DNA of 64,000 nt, taken from Flavobacterium sp. YO12 (GTDB lineage Bacteria; Bacteroidota; Bacteroidia; Flavobacteriales; Flavobacteriaceae). The stretch spans positions 1 to 64,000 of the forward strand of contig NZ_NRQU01000012.1 of assembly GCF_004119495.1 (NCBI RefSeq), in the 5' to 3' direction. The translations under genes and the position numbers were made by a program. The notes beneath the pieces were generated by a model. It had not been told where the DNA came from and did not search any database. It saw only the letters and a list, made by a program, of their open reading frames with translations. The stretch's first letter is position 1; each line of letters begins with the position of its first letter. Positions 34,831 through 43,334 of this stretch are shown one piece after another.

Positions 34831-36464
34831 TAGTTACTTGCCTTTTTAAGTTCAACAGAATTTAAAATTCGGGTTGTGATGTCGTTAGCATACGTATCGC
34901 CCTCCTCGTGTAAAATAACTATCTGCTGTAATCCTTGATCTTGTTTAAACAACAAGATTTCGTAATATGCTTTTGTACTAGTTTTAGTCGTCGGATTTAA
35001 AATGCTCATTGTTCCGTAACCTTTTACGCCTTGAATTCCTTGATTGGTTTGGAAATCTTCTTGCTTAACGATTATGTTTTGACCTCCTTGAAGTTCGATT
35101 ACTTTTAGACTTCCTTCTAAAGCTTTTGATAAATCGATTTCAGTTGGCGTTTTAAATTGTGTGGTAGAAACAGCAACATAAAAATTATCAATCATACTGC
35201 CATACGCAAAAAGCTGCATTTCCTTTATCAAAGCCATAGTTTCCTTCGGAAGTGCTTTTAAAGCATCCATACGTTTTAAAACCTTTGGAGTTTCAATAAT
35301 AACGCCCGGATTTCCGTATTCACTTTTTACCCATTCTCCTTCTAATAATTCTTTAGACGGATGCCCAATAATATTGTCTTTTACGTATGCAAAACCTTTT
35401 GTAGCAATAAAGAAAGTTGTTGTTGCGAATAGTAAAAAAACAACTGAACCAGCTGCAATTGCAATACGTTTGTTTCTTTGTTTTTTTAATTGAAGCTGAA
35501 TTTGTTTTTGCTTTTGAGCTTCATTCAATAATTGATCTTCTTCTTCAGCTGGAACTTCTGTTGGAATAGCATTGTCCAGTGTTAGAATTACTTTTTGAAT
35601 TTTATTTCTGTCATCAGTAATTTCAAAATCCAATGGTTTAGATTTTGCAAATTTTACTAAATCAGCCTGACGCAATACACGTTCTAGATTTTCAACGGTT
35701 TCTGGCGTTAAAGCCATTTTCTTTTTAGTTGAAGCAGTTCTAATTGCTTGAATTAATTCAGAAGTTGTGCTTTCCATTGCAGGAATATGAATGGCTTCTT
35801 CAATGTAATTACGAGCAATATCAGTTAGTTCACTATAATATTCTTTAATTTCTCCTTTTTGAACCAGTTCTTTTTGTTCTAGATTGTTTAATAAACTAGT
35901 CGCTTTTTCAATTGGAGTTTTATAAACTTCTTCTTCGATTTTCTTTTTCTGATGTTTTTTAACATACCAGTATACAAAAGCACCAATTCCTAAAATGATA
36001 ATCAATGCTAAAACATATTTCCACCAATCGCCAATACCGTTGTCAACAGTCGAAATGTCTTTGATGTCATACATTTTTTGCTGCAGCGTATCCACTTTTA
36101 CATTGGCAACTTCTACTTTAATAGAATCTGATAAATAAGGTTTTTTGTCGATTAGAATCTGAACACTAGGAATTACATACTTTCCTGAATCAAATTGTGT
36201 TAAGCCATATTTTTTGATTAACTCGTAAGTGTCATTTTTCTTAACAGTATCAATTGGGTACGATTGAATTACTTCTAGAGCACCAATTTTTTTTAGCTTA
36301 GGGAAAACTACTTTCGAACTCGAATTAACAGTTGTTTTAAGAGTCAGCTTAAATTCAGCTCCAATTTTATTTTTTGTAGTATCAATGCTTGTTTCAACTT
36401 GTTTTTGCTGAGCGAAAATAGTCGAAGTAAGTAAAAATAAAAATATGTAAAACTTTAATTTCAT
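34830..36464 (-). CDS. Large Bat-operon membrane protein (BatD-like N-terminus)
   Basis: The 544-residue protein has a signal peptide (1-18), an Ig-like BatD-type extracellular domain (about 20-125), a transmembrane helix (about 150-168), a cytoplasmic helical DUF4381-like region rich in K/E/Q (about 170-330), a second helix (about 334-356) and a further C-terminal domain (about 365-540). It lies between the DUF58 gene and batA, coupled to batA by a one-base overlap. It is conserved in position in Bacteroidota Bat operons as far as I know, but its function is not established. Confidence 0.8.
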   Translation of the reverse strand: MKLKFYIFLFLLTSTIFAQQKQVETSIDTTKNKIGAEFKLTLKTTVNSSSKVVFPKLKKIGALEVIQSYPIDTVKKNDTYELIKKYGLTQFDSGKYVIPSVQILIDKKPYLSDSIKVEVANVKVDTLQQKMYDIKDISTVDNGIGDWWKYVLALIIILGIGAFVYWYVKKHQKKKIEEEVYKTPIEKATSLLNNLEQKELVQKGEIKEYYSELTDIARNYIEEAIHIPAMESTTSELIQAIRTASTKKKMALTPETVENLERVLRQADLVKFAKSKPLDFEITDDRNKIQKVILTLDNAIPTEVPAEEEDQLLNEAQKQKQIQLQLKKQRNKRIAIAAGSVVFLLFATTTFFIATKGFAYVKDNIIGHPSKELLEGEWVKSEYGNPGVIIETPKVLKRMDALKALPKETMALIKEMQLFAYGSMIDNFYVAVSTTQFKTPTEIDLSKALEGSLKVIELQGGQNIIVKQEDFQTNQGIQGVKGYGTMSILNPTTKTSTKAYYEILLFKQDQGLQQIVILHEEGDTYANDITTRILNSVELKKASN

Positions 36465-36569
36465 TTGATTTTTGATTTCAGATTTTAGTCTAAAACGAAA
36501 GCTTAAACATGGTATACAGATGACGCAGATTTAAGCGGATTTTTGTTGATGTTTTTATTCTTCAATCTT

Positions 36570-36614
36570 GTTTGAAATCTAATATTCTAACAATCTAAGA
36601 AGTCTAATAATCTA
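36570..36614. repeat. Intergenic word repeat, family B (TCTAAGAAGTCTAA type)
   Basis: Consecutive words ATCTAATATTCTAACA, ATCTAAGAAG, TCTAATA and ATCTAAATT fill the gap after the DUF58 gene. The same words recur at 41166-41264 and 49452-49480. Confidence 0.55.
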
Positions 36615-36616
36615 AA

Positions 36617-37480
36617 TTATCTTGATTTAAAATAACCTAATAATTTGGTTACATAATTTTCGTCAACTCTTGTGTTTACAACACCAGCACCAGATTTGCT
36701 AAAGATTTCTTTAAAATAATTAACTCTTTCAAGGTAATGTTTCTCGTAATTTATTCTCACGGTTTTTGAACCGGTATCGACCAATTGAATTTTACCAGTT
36801 TCGGCATCAAGCATTGTGACCATTCCTAAATTTGGAATTTTTTCTTCACGCAGGTCATATACTCTAACTCCCGTAATGTCATGTTTTTTAGAAGCAATTT
36901 TTAAAGTCTGCTCATAATTTTCAGACATGAAATCAGAAATCATAAAAACAATTGCTTTCTTTTTCTGAGTTCCCGATAAAAATTTTAAAGCTTGAGCAAT
37001 ATCAGTTTTTTGACTTTTTGGTTCAAACTCGATCAATTCACGAATGATTCTCAATACGTGTGAGCGTCCTTTTTTTGGCGGAATATACAATTCTACATTG
37101 TCAGAAAAAAGGATTAAACCAATTTTGTCATTATTTTGTGTAGCCGAAAAAGCCATCGTTGCCGCAATTTCGGTGACGATGTCTTTTTTAAACTGACTTT
37201 TAGATCCAAAACCTTCAGAGCCCGAAATATCAACCATTAAAACCATGGTTAATTCGCGTTCTTCTTCAAAAACTTTTACGTGGGCTTCATTATAGCGTGC
37301 GGTAACATTCCAATCTATATTACGAATATCATCGCCATATTGGTATTGGCGCACCTCGCTAAAAGTCATTCCGCGCCCTTTAAATGAAGAATGGTACTCT
37401 CCCGAAAAGATATGATTACTCAGTCTTTTAGTTTTGATTTCTATTTTCCGTACTTTTTTTAAAAGCTCTTTTGTATCCAT
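36617..37480 (-). CDS. DUF58 domain protein of the bat operon
   Basis: This 287-residue cytosolic protein is a DUF58/VWA-like factor. It contains the family core RGMTFSEVRQYQYGDDIRNIDWNVTARYNEAHVK cited in pieces (about 36-70) and a MIDAS-like DISGS (about 84-88). It has no membrane segments, unlike longer DUF58 proteins. MoxR, DUF58 and VWA genes form a recurring module in which the AAA+ ATPase works with VWA partners. It follows moxR by 139 bp of family C repeat. Confidence 0.9.
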   Translation of the reverse strand: MDTKELLKKVRKIEIKTKRLSNHIFSGEYHSSFKGRGMTFSEVRQYQYGDDIRNIDWNVTARYNEAHVKVFEEERELTMVLMVDISGSEGFGSKSQFKKDIVTEIAATMAFSATQNNDKIGLILFSDNVELYIPPKKGRSHVLRIIRELIEFEPKSQKTDIAQALKFLSGTQKKKAIVFMISDFMSENYEQTLKIASKKHDITGVRVYDLREEKIPNLGMVTMLDAETGKIQLVDTGSKTVRINYEKHYLERVNYFKEIFSKSGAGVVNTRVDENYVTKLLGYFKSR

Positions 37481-37488
37481 TTTTTATT

Positions 37489-37615
37489 AGTGTTCAGTGA
37501 TCAGTTAGAAAGTGTTCAGTTAAGTTCAAATTCTAAAAGGTCTTTCTTTATTTTAGTGTTCAAGGATTAAAGTATCAGTTGTAACTGAATACTAAAAACC
37601 TGAACACTGAGCACT
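37489..37615. repeat. Intergenic inverted word repeat, family C, between moxR and DUF58
   Basis: AGTGTTCAGTGATCAGTT words (37489-37524) face their complements AACTGAATACT and CTGAACACTGAGCACT (37583-37615), forming a loose hairpin that fills the intergenic gap. The family is shared with 14-46. Confidence 0.6.
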
Positions 37616-37619
37616 TTTT

Positions 37620-38624
37620 TTAAGGTACTTCAATCTCGTTTACGATTTTGTTGATAATGTCTACAGAAGTAATGTTTTCAGCTTCAGCTTCATAAGTTAT
37701 TCCAACTCTATGACGTAAAACATCATGTACAACTGCACGAACATCTTCTGGAATTACATATCCGCGACGTTTGATGAAAGCGTAACATTTTGCTGCATTA
37801 GCTAAATTGATACTTCCACGCGGAGACGCTCCAAAACTGATAAGAGGTTTTAAATCGGCAAGTTTGTATTTCTCTGGATAACGAGTAGCAAAGATGATAT
37901 CTAAGATGTATTTTTCGATTTTTTCATCCATATAAACTTCGCGAACTGCTTCTTGCGCACGTAAAATTTGTTCTACAGAAACTACAGGATTTACTTTTTC
38001 GTAAGATCCTTTTAAGTTTTGACGAATTACAAAACGCTCTTCGTCGATTTTTGGATAATCAATTACTGTTTTAAGCATAAAACGGTCAACCTGTGCTTCA
38101 GGAAGCTGATAAGTTCCTTCTTGCTCAACAGGGTTTTGAGTCGCTAATACTAAAAATGGACGGTCTAGTTTGAAAGTGGTGTCACCAATAGTAACTTGCT
38201 TTTCCTGCATCGCCTCTAAAAGAGCTGATTGTACTTTTGCAGGAGCACGGTTAATCTCATCGGCAAGTACGAAATTAGCAAAGATTGGTCCTTTTTTAAT
38301 AGAAAATTCGTTTGCTTTAATGTTGTAAATCATCGTTCCGATAACATCGGCAGGCAATAAGTCAGGGGTAAACTGGATACGGCTGAAAGATCCTTGAACT
38401 GCTTGCGACAAAGTATTTATTGCCAATGTCTTTGCTAATCCAGGTACTCCTTCAAGCAAAATATGTCCTTGACCTAAAAGACCAATCAACAAACGCTCGA
38501 CCATATGTTTCTGACCCACAATAACTTTGTTCATTTCCATTGTAAGAAGGTCTATAAAAGCGCTTTCTCTCTCAATTTTTTCATTTATCGCTCTAATGTC
38601 TAAAGTCGTTGTATTTTCTTCCAT
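37620..38624 (-). CDS. MoxR family AAA+ ATPase
   Basis: The 334-residue MoxR ATPase has Walker A GVPGLAKT (about 60-67), Walker B VLADEINRAP (about 122-131), sensor-1 region LATQNPVEQEGTYQLPEAQ and a C-terminal lid with FGASPRGSINL. It probably acts as a chaperone that remodels the VWA proteins encoded downstream. It is the first gene of the Bat operon; no close TAnnTTTG box is obvious upstream. Confidence 0.95.
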   Translation of the reverse strand: MEENTTTLDIRAINEKIERESAFIDLLTMEMNKVIVGQKHMVERLLIGLLGQGHILLEGVPGLAKTLAINTLSQAVQGSFSRIQFTPDLLPADVIGTMIYNIKANEFSIKKGPIFANFVLADEINRAPAKVQSALLEAMQEKQVTIGDTTFKLDRPFLVLATQNPVEQEGTYQLPEAQVDRFMLKTVIDYPKIDEERFVIRQNLKGSYEKVNPVVSVEQILRAQEAVREVYMDEKIEKYILDIIFATRYPEKYKLADLKPLISFGASPRGSINLANAAKCYAFIKRRGYVIPEDVRAVVHDVLRHRVGITYEAEAENITSVDIINKIVNEIEVP

Positions 38625-38836
38625 ATAAATATTTTTAAAACCTTGATTTTTATGCCTGAATTTTGAGAGTGCAAATTGACTATTTTTTGAGAAGTAAGAT
38701 GTTAAAGAATGGTTAAAACTTCGACCAAAGTTCTAATTTTAAGGACGAATTGTGAATCTATTTTTATATTTTTAAGAACTTTGATGATTATGCTTTTAAA
38801 AAGCATACATATTAGCAAAAATAATACAATAAAACC

Positions 38837-39709
38837 ATGAGTAAAACAGCATTATCGCCTATTATTTCGGGCACTATGAATTGGGGAGTTTGGGATAAAA
38901 ACCTAACAACTAAAGAGATGGAGAATATGATACAAATTTGTGTCGAAAATAAAATCACCACTTTTGATCATGCCGATATTTATGGAGGCTACACTACTGA
39001 AGCCGATTTTGGAAAGGCTTTTAAAGCCAGCAAAATTTCGCGTGAAAAACTACAATTAATTACTAAATGCGGTATTCAGATGATTGCTGAAAGCCGTACT
39101 AACAAAATCAAACATTACGATTATTCTAAAGAATATATTATTTGGTCTGTCGAAGAATCTCTTAAAAAATTAAAAACAGATTTCGTTGATGTGTTTTTAT
39201 TGCACAGACCAAGTCCATTGATGCAGGCTGACGAAATTGCGGAAGCTGTTGAAAAATTAAAATCAGAAGGAAAAATTGTTGATTTTGGACTTTCAAATTT
39301 CACCAGCTCTCAAACAGAATTGATTCGTCAGAAAACAGAAGTGAGCTACAATCAGGTTCAATTTTCGGCAACTCATTATGAAGCAATGGTTGATGGAAGT
39401 TTAGATTATATGCAAACACACGGAATCCGTCCGTTATCATGGAATCCGCTTGGTACCGTATTTAGAGAAGACACGAAAAAAACGCGTCGTTTGAAAAAAT
39501 TATTGGCAGATTTAGTTCAGAAATATGGTTTTGGTTCTGATACACTTTTACTAGCTTGGATTTTAAAACATCCATCAGGAGTTATTCCAATTGCTGGAAC
39601 AGTAAACATTGCTAGAATTCAAGCATTAATGAAAGCTGTTGAACTGCAAATGGATAAAGAAGACTGGTTTGCAATTTGGACTGAAAGTATGGGTGATGAT
39701 GTGCCTTAA
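38837..39709 (+). CDS. Aldo/keto reductase (YdhF-like)
   Basis: This 290-residue NADPH-dependent oxidoreductase is a TIM barrel. The catalytic set is visible: Asp and Tyr in FDHADIYGGY (about 43-52), Lys in LITKCG (about 76-81) and His in VFLLHRPSP. The C-terminal GTVNIARIQAL is the cofactor-binding segment. The physiological substrate is unknown. It is followed by a GNAT gene 15 bp later, so the two form an operon. Confidence 0.92.
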   Translation: MSKTALSPIISGTMNWGVWDKNLTTKEMENMIQICVENKITTFDHADIYGGYTTEADFGKAFKASKISREKLQLITKCGIQMIAESRTNKIKHYDYSKEYIIWSVEESLKKLKTDFVDVFLLHRPSPLMQADEIAEAVEKLKSEGKIVDFGLSNFTSSQTELIRQKTEVSYNQVQFSATHYEAMVDGSLDYMQTHGIRPLSWNPLGTVFREDTKKTRRLKKLLADLVQKYGFGSDTLLLAWILKHPSGVIPIAGTVNIARIQALMKAVELQMDKEDWFAIWTESMGDDVP

Positions 39710-39724
39710 TCGATATATTCTGAA

Positions 39725-40240
39725 ATGATTCGACTAGAAAAGTTTACTAAAGAGTTTTATCCAGAATTGATCAATTCTATTAAAAATGCAAAAGAATTAA
39801 TGCAATTTGGCGGACCAGAATTTACTTTTCCGTTAACGGAAGAGCAAATTGATAAAACGCTTTCTGATGAAAACAGAATTGCTTTTAGAGTTGTAAATAC
39901 TTCTGAGGATACTACGATAGGACATTCTGAAATTTATTTTAAAGATGATTCTGCAAAACTGGGACGAATTCTTGTCATTGATAAAAATCAAAGAGGAAGA
40001 GGTGTTGGTGGGCAAATGTTGATTTTATTGTTGAAGTTCATTTTTGAAAACCGAAAAGAGCGACATATCGAATTGAATGTTTTTGATTTTAATATTGGCG
40101 CTATAAAATGTTACGAAAAAGTAGGATTCAGTATAAATCCAGATAAAAAGCTAATAAGAGAAGTAGAAGGTGAAACTTGGACGGCGCTTAATATGGTTTT
40201 GAATTTGGAGATTTGGAAAAATAAAAATGGACAAAATTAG
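39725..40240 (+). CDS. GNAT family N-acetyltransferase
   Basis: The 171-residue GNAT protein has the acetyl-CoA-binding motif A as ILVIDKNQRGRGVGGQMLIL (about 82-101) and motif B around NIGAIKCYEKVGF (about 127-139). It resembles RimJ/RimL-type enzymes; the substrate cannot be told from sequence. It follows the aldo/keto reductase directly. Confidence 0.88.
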   Translation: MIRLEKFTKEFYPELINSIKNAKELMQFGGPEFTFPLTEEQIDKTLSDENRIAFRVVNTSEDTTIGHSEIYFKDDSAKLGRILVIDKNQRGRGVGGQMLILLLKFIFENRKERHIELNVFDFNIGAIKCYEKVGFSINPDKKLIREVEGETWTALNMVLNLEIWKNKNGQN

Positions 40241-40263
40241 CTGAATCGTTGGCTTATAAAATA

Positions 40264-40395
40264 AACACATAGAAACATAGAATTTTATTGTTTTTAAGAA
40301 GGTAAAAATAAATGACAAGCATTTACACATAGCTATGTTTGTTAATGCAAGTGAAACGCCTTTTTTGAATTTTTAAAACTATGTCTCTATGTGTT
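40264..40395. repeat. Intergenic palindromic element, family E (ACACATAG type)
   Basis: AACACATAGAAACATAG (40264-40280) and CTATGTCTCTATGTGTT (40379-40395) pair at 16 of 17 positions. Between them lies an internal palindrome centred on ACATAGCTATGT (about 40326-40337). The 132-bp element lies between the GNAT and SDR genes and contains no gene. Confidence 0.7.
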
Positions 40396-40412
40396 AAAAA
40401 CAAAATTTAATA

Positions 40413-41165
40413 ATGAAAAAAACAGTTTTAATTACTGGTGCGACAAGCGGAATAGGAAAAGCAACCGCTCAAATTCTAGCAAAAAATAGCTATAAAATTA
40501 TTCTTTGCGGCAGACGTAAAGAACGTTTAGAAGAATTAGAAAAAGAACTTTCTGCTTTTACCGAAGTGCATTCGCTTTCTTTTGATGTTCGTGATAAAAA
40601 TGATGTTCTTGAAAAAATAGAATCTCTTCCTGCAGATTTTTCAGATATTGATGTGTTGATTAACAATGCAGGAAACGCACACGGTTTAGATCCAATTCAA
40701 ACAGGAGATTTAGACGATTGGGATGCTATGATTGATATAAATGTAAAAGGACTTTTGTATGTTTCAAAAGCGGTAATTCCGAAAATGACAGCAAAACAAT
40801 CGGGTCATATCATTAATATTGGTTCAACCGCTGCAAAAGAAGTTTATCCGAATGGGAATGTGTATTGCGGAACCAAACACGCTGTTGATGCAATTACTGC
40901 TGGAATGCGAATTGACTTAAATCCGTTTGGAATTAGAGTGGGAGCTATTCATCCCGGAATGGTAGAAACAGAATTTAGTGAAGTACGTTTTAAAGGAGAT
41001 GCCGAAAGAGCTTCAAACGTTTACAAAGGTTTTGATCCGCTGCAGGCAGAAGATATCGCAGATATTATTCATTTTGTAGTTTCAAGACCATATCATGTAA
41101 ATATTGCCGATTTAGTTGTGATGAGTACAGCACAGGCCTCTTCTACTATTGTTAAAAGAGACTAA
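40413..41165 (+). CDS. SDR family NAD(P)-dependent oxidoreductase
   Basis: This classical short-chain dehydrogenase has 250 residues. The cofactor motif TGATSGIG is at 8-15, NNAG near 84-87, the catalytic Ser in INIGSTAAK and the YCGTK (YxxxK) pair near 151-155. A basic CGRRKERL after beta-2 suggests NADP preference, as in YdfG-type serine or 3-hydroxy acid dehydrogenases. It stands alone between two hairpin repeats. Confidence 0.93.
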   Translation: MKKTVLITGATSGIGKATAQILAKNSYKIILCGRRKERLEELEKELSAFTEVHSLSFDVRDKNDVLEKIESLPADFSDIDVLINNAGNAHGLDPIQTGDLDDWDAMIDINVKGLLYVSKAVIPKMTAKQSGHIINIGSTAAKEVYPNGNVYCGTKHAVDAITAGMRIDLNPFGIRVGAIHPGMVETEFSEVRFKGDAERASNVYKGFDPLQAEDIADIIHFVVSRPYHVNIADLVVMSTAQASSTIVKRD

Positions 41166-41264
41166 TTTAGATTTTTTAGACTAACTTAGACTTCTTAGAT
41201 TTGAAGTTTATTACGGTAAAAATCTAAGAAGTCTAAATGTCTAAGCTAGTCTAATAATCTAAAA
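41166..41264. repeat. Long hairpin of TCTAAG words, family B
   Basis: The left arm 41166-41202 is complementary to the right arm 41218-41264, except that the right arm carries one extra eight-base word (a GTCTAAAT-type unit). This makes it look like a hairpin that gained a word by duplication. It begins two bases after the SDR stop and ends just before the AlbA_2 gene. Confidence 0.7.
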
Positions 41265-41267
41265 AGA

Positions 41268-42413
41268 ATGATCAATAAACGCCTTTTAATAAAAAACCTA
41301 CTTGCTCACAATGACGAGAGCAGTTTTTATGATAAAAAGAGGCAGTTAAATTTACATTCGAGAGAAGGAAAGGGCAAGTTTTTGAAGCATATTTGTGCTT
41401 TGTCAAATTCAAATCCAACCAATAATTCTTATATTGTTGTTGGTGTCGAAGATCATGATAATGAGATTGTAGGAGACGACTTTTTTGATGACAGCCGTAT
41501 TCAAAACCTTGTAAATGCTTTCCTTGAAAACCCTCCTAAAATACAGTACGAAAACGTGCCGTTTCCAAATCTTCCAAAAGATAAAGTAGTTGGATTGGTT
41601 ACGATTAAACCTAAAAGCAAAATTTCGTATTTTAAAAAAGGAATTCACACCATTCTTGCTAACAGTATTTTTGTGAGGCGTGGTAGTAATTCGATTCCTT
41701 TAGAAATTAGTGAAGAAGTTGAAAAAAATTATCAAAATACAGAAACCGTAATTGGTATAGAAAATAGTTCTCGAAACAGTATTCAATATACGCTGGATGG
41801 CGTAATTGATTTTATGAATTTCAGGCACAAAGACATGTCGCCTAAATATTACGTTTTTAAAGAATTATTTGTGATTTGCTGGGCTGGTGTTCCTAAAAAA
41901 TCTCGTGATAAAACATTCTTGTCTCGAGTTGATATTGAATTAATAAACGAACAAATTAAGCTGTTCTACTCAGCGCAAGATGTTGTTACGATTGTTTACG
42001 ACGATGATAGTTTTACAATAACAGAGTATGTGCCGCTTGGGTTAAACGATAAAACGAGTTATTATCCTTTGGAGAAACAAACTATCCATTTTTTTGATAA
42101 TGGCTACTATAAAATTGATCGTGAAATACTTTTTCAGCCTCCAGAATTCAACAGGAAAATGCTTTACCATATTTATAACTCGAATATGGCATTACTTCAA
42201 AAATTGCAAAAAGGCATTGCTTTATCAGAGCGGGAATTAAAAGATCTGGAGAATCTTCCTTCGACTTTTATGATTTGTTATTTGAATGGTTTCGAAGAAG
42301 CCAAGCAAAAACTGATAGATGCTAAGTTGTTGTTGAAACCTTTTGGGCAAGTGTATTTGTCTTTTAAAGAAGCTTTACGTGTTTTGCGCAAAATGAAATA
42401 TGATGTTCAGTAG
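41268..42413 (+). CDS. AlbA_2 (Schlafen-type) putative DNA-binding protein
   Basis: The 381-residue protein has an N-terminal AlbA_2/COG2865 domain (about 10-140). The ESSFYDKKRQLNL region, a conserved LKHICALSNS stretch and VGVEDHDNEIVG are typical. The C-terminal two thirds have no recognised domain. Such proteins are often called ATP-binding or transcriptional regulators, but the biochemical role is unproven. No restriction or defence partner is adjacent. Confidence 0.78.
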   Translation: MINKRLLIKNLLAHNDESSFYDKKRQLNLHSREGKGKFLKHICALSNSNPTNNSYIVVGVEDHDNEIVGDDFFDDSRIQNLVNAFLENPPKIQYENVPFPNLPKDKVVGLVTIKPKSKISYFKKGIHTILANSIFVRRGSNSIPLEISEEVEKNYQNTETVIGIENSSRNSIQYTLDGVIDFMNFRHKDMSPKYYVFKELFVICWAGVPKKSRDKTFLSRVDIELINEQIKLFYSAQDVVTIVYDDDSFTITEYVPLGLNDKTSYYPLEKQTIHFFDNGYYKIDREILFQPPEFNRKMLYHIYNSNMALLQKLQKGIALSERELKDLENLPSTFMICYLNGFEEAKQKLIDAKLLLKPFGQVYLSFKEALRVLRKMKYDVQ

Positions 42414-42459
42414 ATAAGGTGCTAAGGTACTGAGATGCTGAGGTTCTTAGGTTTTTTCT
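42413..42459. repeat. Intergenic word repeat, family A
   Basis: The words AAGGTGCTAAGG, TGAGATGCTGAGG and TTCTTAGG run after the AlbA_2 stop. GAGGTTCTTAGGTTTTTTCT (42440-42459) matches 2555-2574 at 19 of 20 positions. Confidence 0.6.
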
Positions 42460-42463
42460 GTAG

Positions 42464-42483
42464 AGACGCACTGCAGTGCGTCT
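42464..42483. repeat. Perfect 20-bp palindrome
   Basis: AGACGCACTGCAGTGCGTCT is a perfect, GC-rich palindrome in a 33% GC surrounding, between two convergent genes. It could act as a terminator stem or be a dispersed repeat of the GACGCACTGCAGTGCGTC type. Confidence 0.8.
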
Positions 42484-42486
42484 AAA

Positions 42487-43230
42487 TTATTGAAATTTCA
42501 AATATTTACTGACTTTATCATAAGGGAATAAAATCTTTTTTGGACCATCGGCATAAGATGCGGCTTCGTATGAATTATAGTAAAGAAGCAAGCCTTTGTC
42601 TGTATAGAAAATGTTCTGAGGCAAATGAAATTTATCGTTTTCAAACATTAATCCTGTTGCGTTTATATTTGATTTTTGCGGAATGTTATATTGAGTTCTG
42701 AATTCCTTTTCGGCGAAAGCCAGAAATGCTGCTTCATTTTTAAAAAGCTGATTGTTAAAAATGGTTTTGCCCGTTTTTAAATTAAAAAGTAAAGATCGAA
42801 ATCCTTGATAACCATGTGCGCCTCCAGTAAAAGTATAATGGTCTATTTTAATGTTTAAAATTTGATCTGATTCAAATTCTATATTTCCAGTTATTTTTCC
42901 TTCCCAGCCAAAAGTGTCGTTTGGGAATTTTTGATGCATTTCTTCATAGGATGTAATAAAAGATTTAGACAATGATTTATAGTCATTCACTTTTATAGAG
43001 TCTTCTCCAAAATAAATGATTTCTTTTACCACCGCAAAAACTTTTTTGTTGATGCTATCAGCTGCAAGCGAACTATTTTTTGCTATCGGAATATCGATGC
43101 TGATTTTTGGGCAGTCATTTTTGCACGGAATAGTTGATTTTTCTTCAAACGTTTCATTTTCAAATGAAAGTCCTTTATTGCAGCTTATAAAAATCAAACA
43201 CAAAAAGATTAAAAAAGAACAATGTTTCAT
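42487..43230 (-). CDS. DUF3298/PdaC-like lipoprotein
   Basis: The 247-residue lipoprotein has lipobox ISC (C16). A DUF4163 (PdaC) region spans about 35-125 and the DUF3298 domain covers about 130-245, with YTFTGGAHGYQGFRSLLFNL and the C-terminal FYTDKGLLLYYNSYEAASYADG signature. Related domains occur in RsiV and PdaC, which bind or modify peptidoglycan, but catalytic residues are not evident. A -7 box TACCTTTG lies upstream at 43260-43253. Confidence 0.85.
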   Translation of the reverse strand: MKHCSFLIFLCLIFISCNKGLSFENETFEEKSTIPCKNDCPKISIDIPIAKNSSLAADSINKKVFAVVKEIIYFGEDSIKVNDYKSLSKSFITSYEEMHQKFPNDTFGWEGKITGNIEFESDQILNIKIDHYTFTGGAHGYQGFRSLLFNLKTGKTIFNNQLFKNEAAFLAFAEKEFRTQYNIPQKSNINATGLMFENDKFHLPQNIFYTDKGLLLYYNSYEAASYADGPKKILFPYDKVSKYLKFQ

Positions 43231-43293
43231 ATCAATAAGTGTTAATTAAATACAAAGGTAAGAAGTTGTGTCACGATAAAATAAATTAAACGG

Positions 43294-43301
43294 TAAATTT
43301 G
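43294..43301 (+). promoter_or_regulatory. Predicted -7 box of the trans-sulfuration gene
   Basis: TAAATTTG matches TAnnTTTG, 33 bp before the ATG at 43335. The nearest TTG is 25 nt upstream, so the -33 element is uncertain. Confidence 0.4.
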
Positions 43302-43334
43302 TGCTGTAAATAAAGATCTAAAATTTATAACGAT

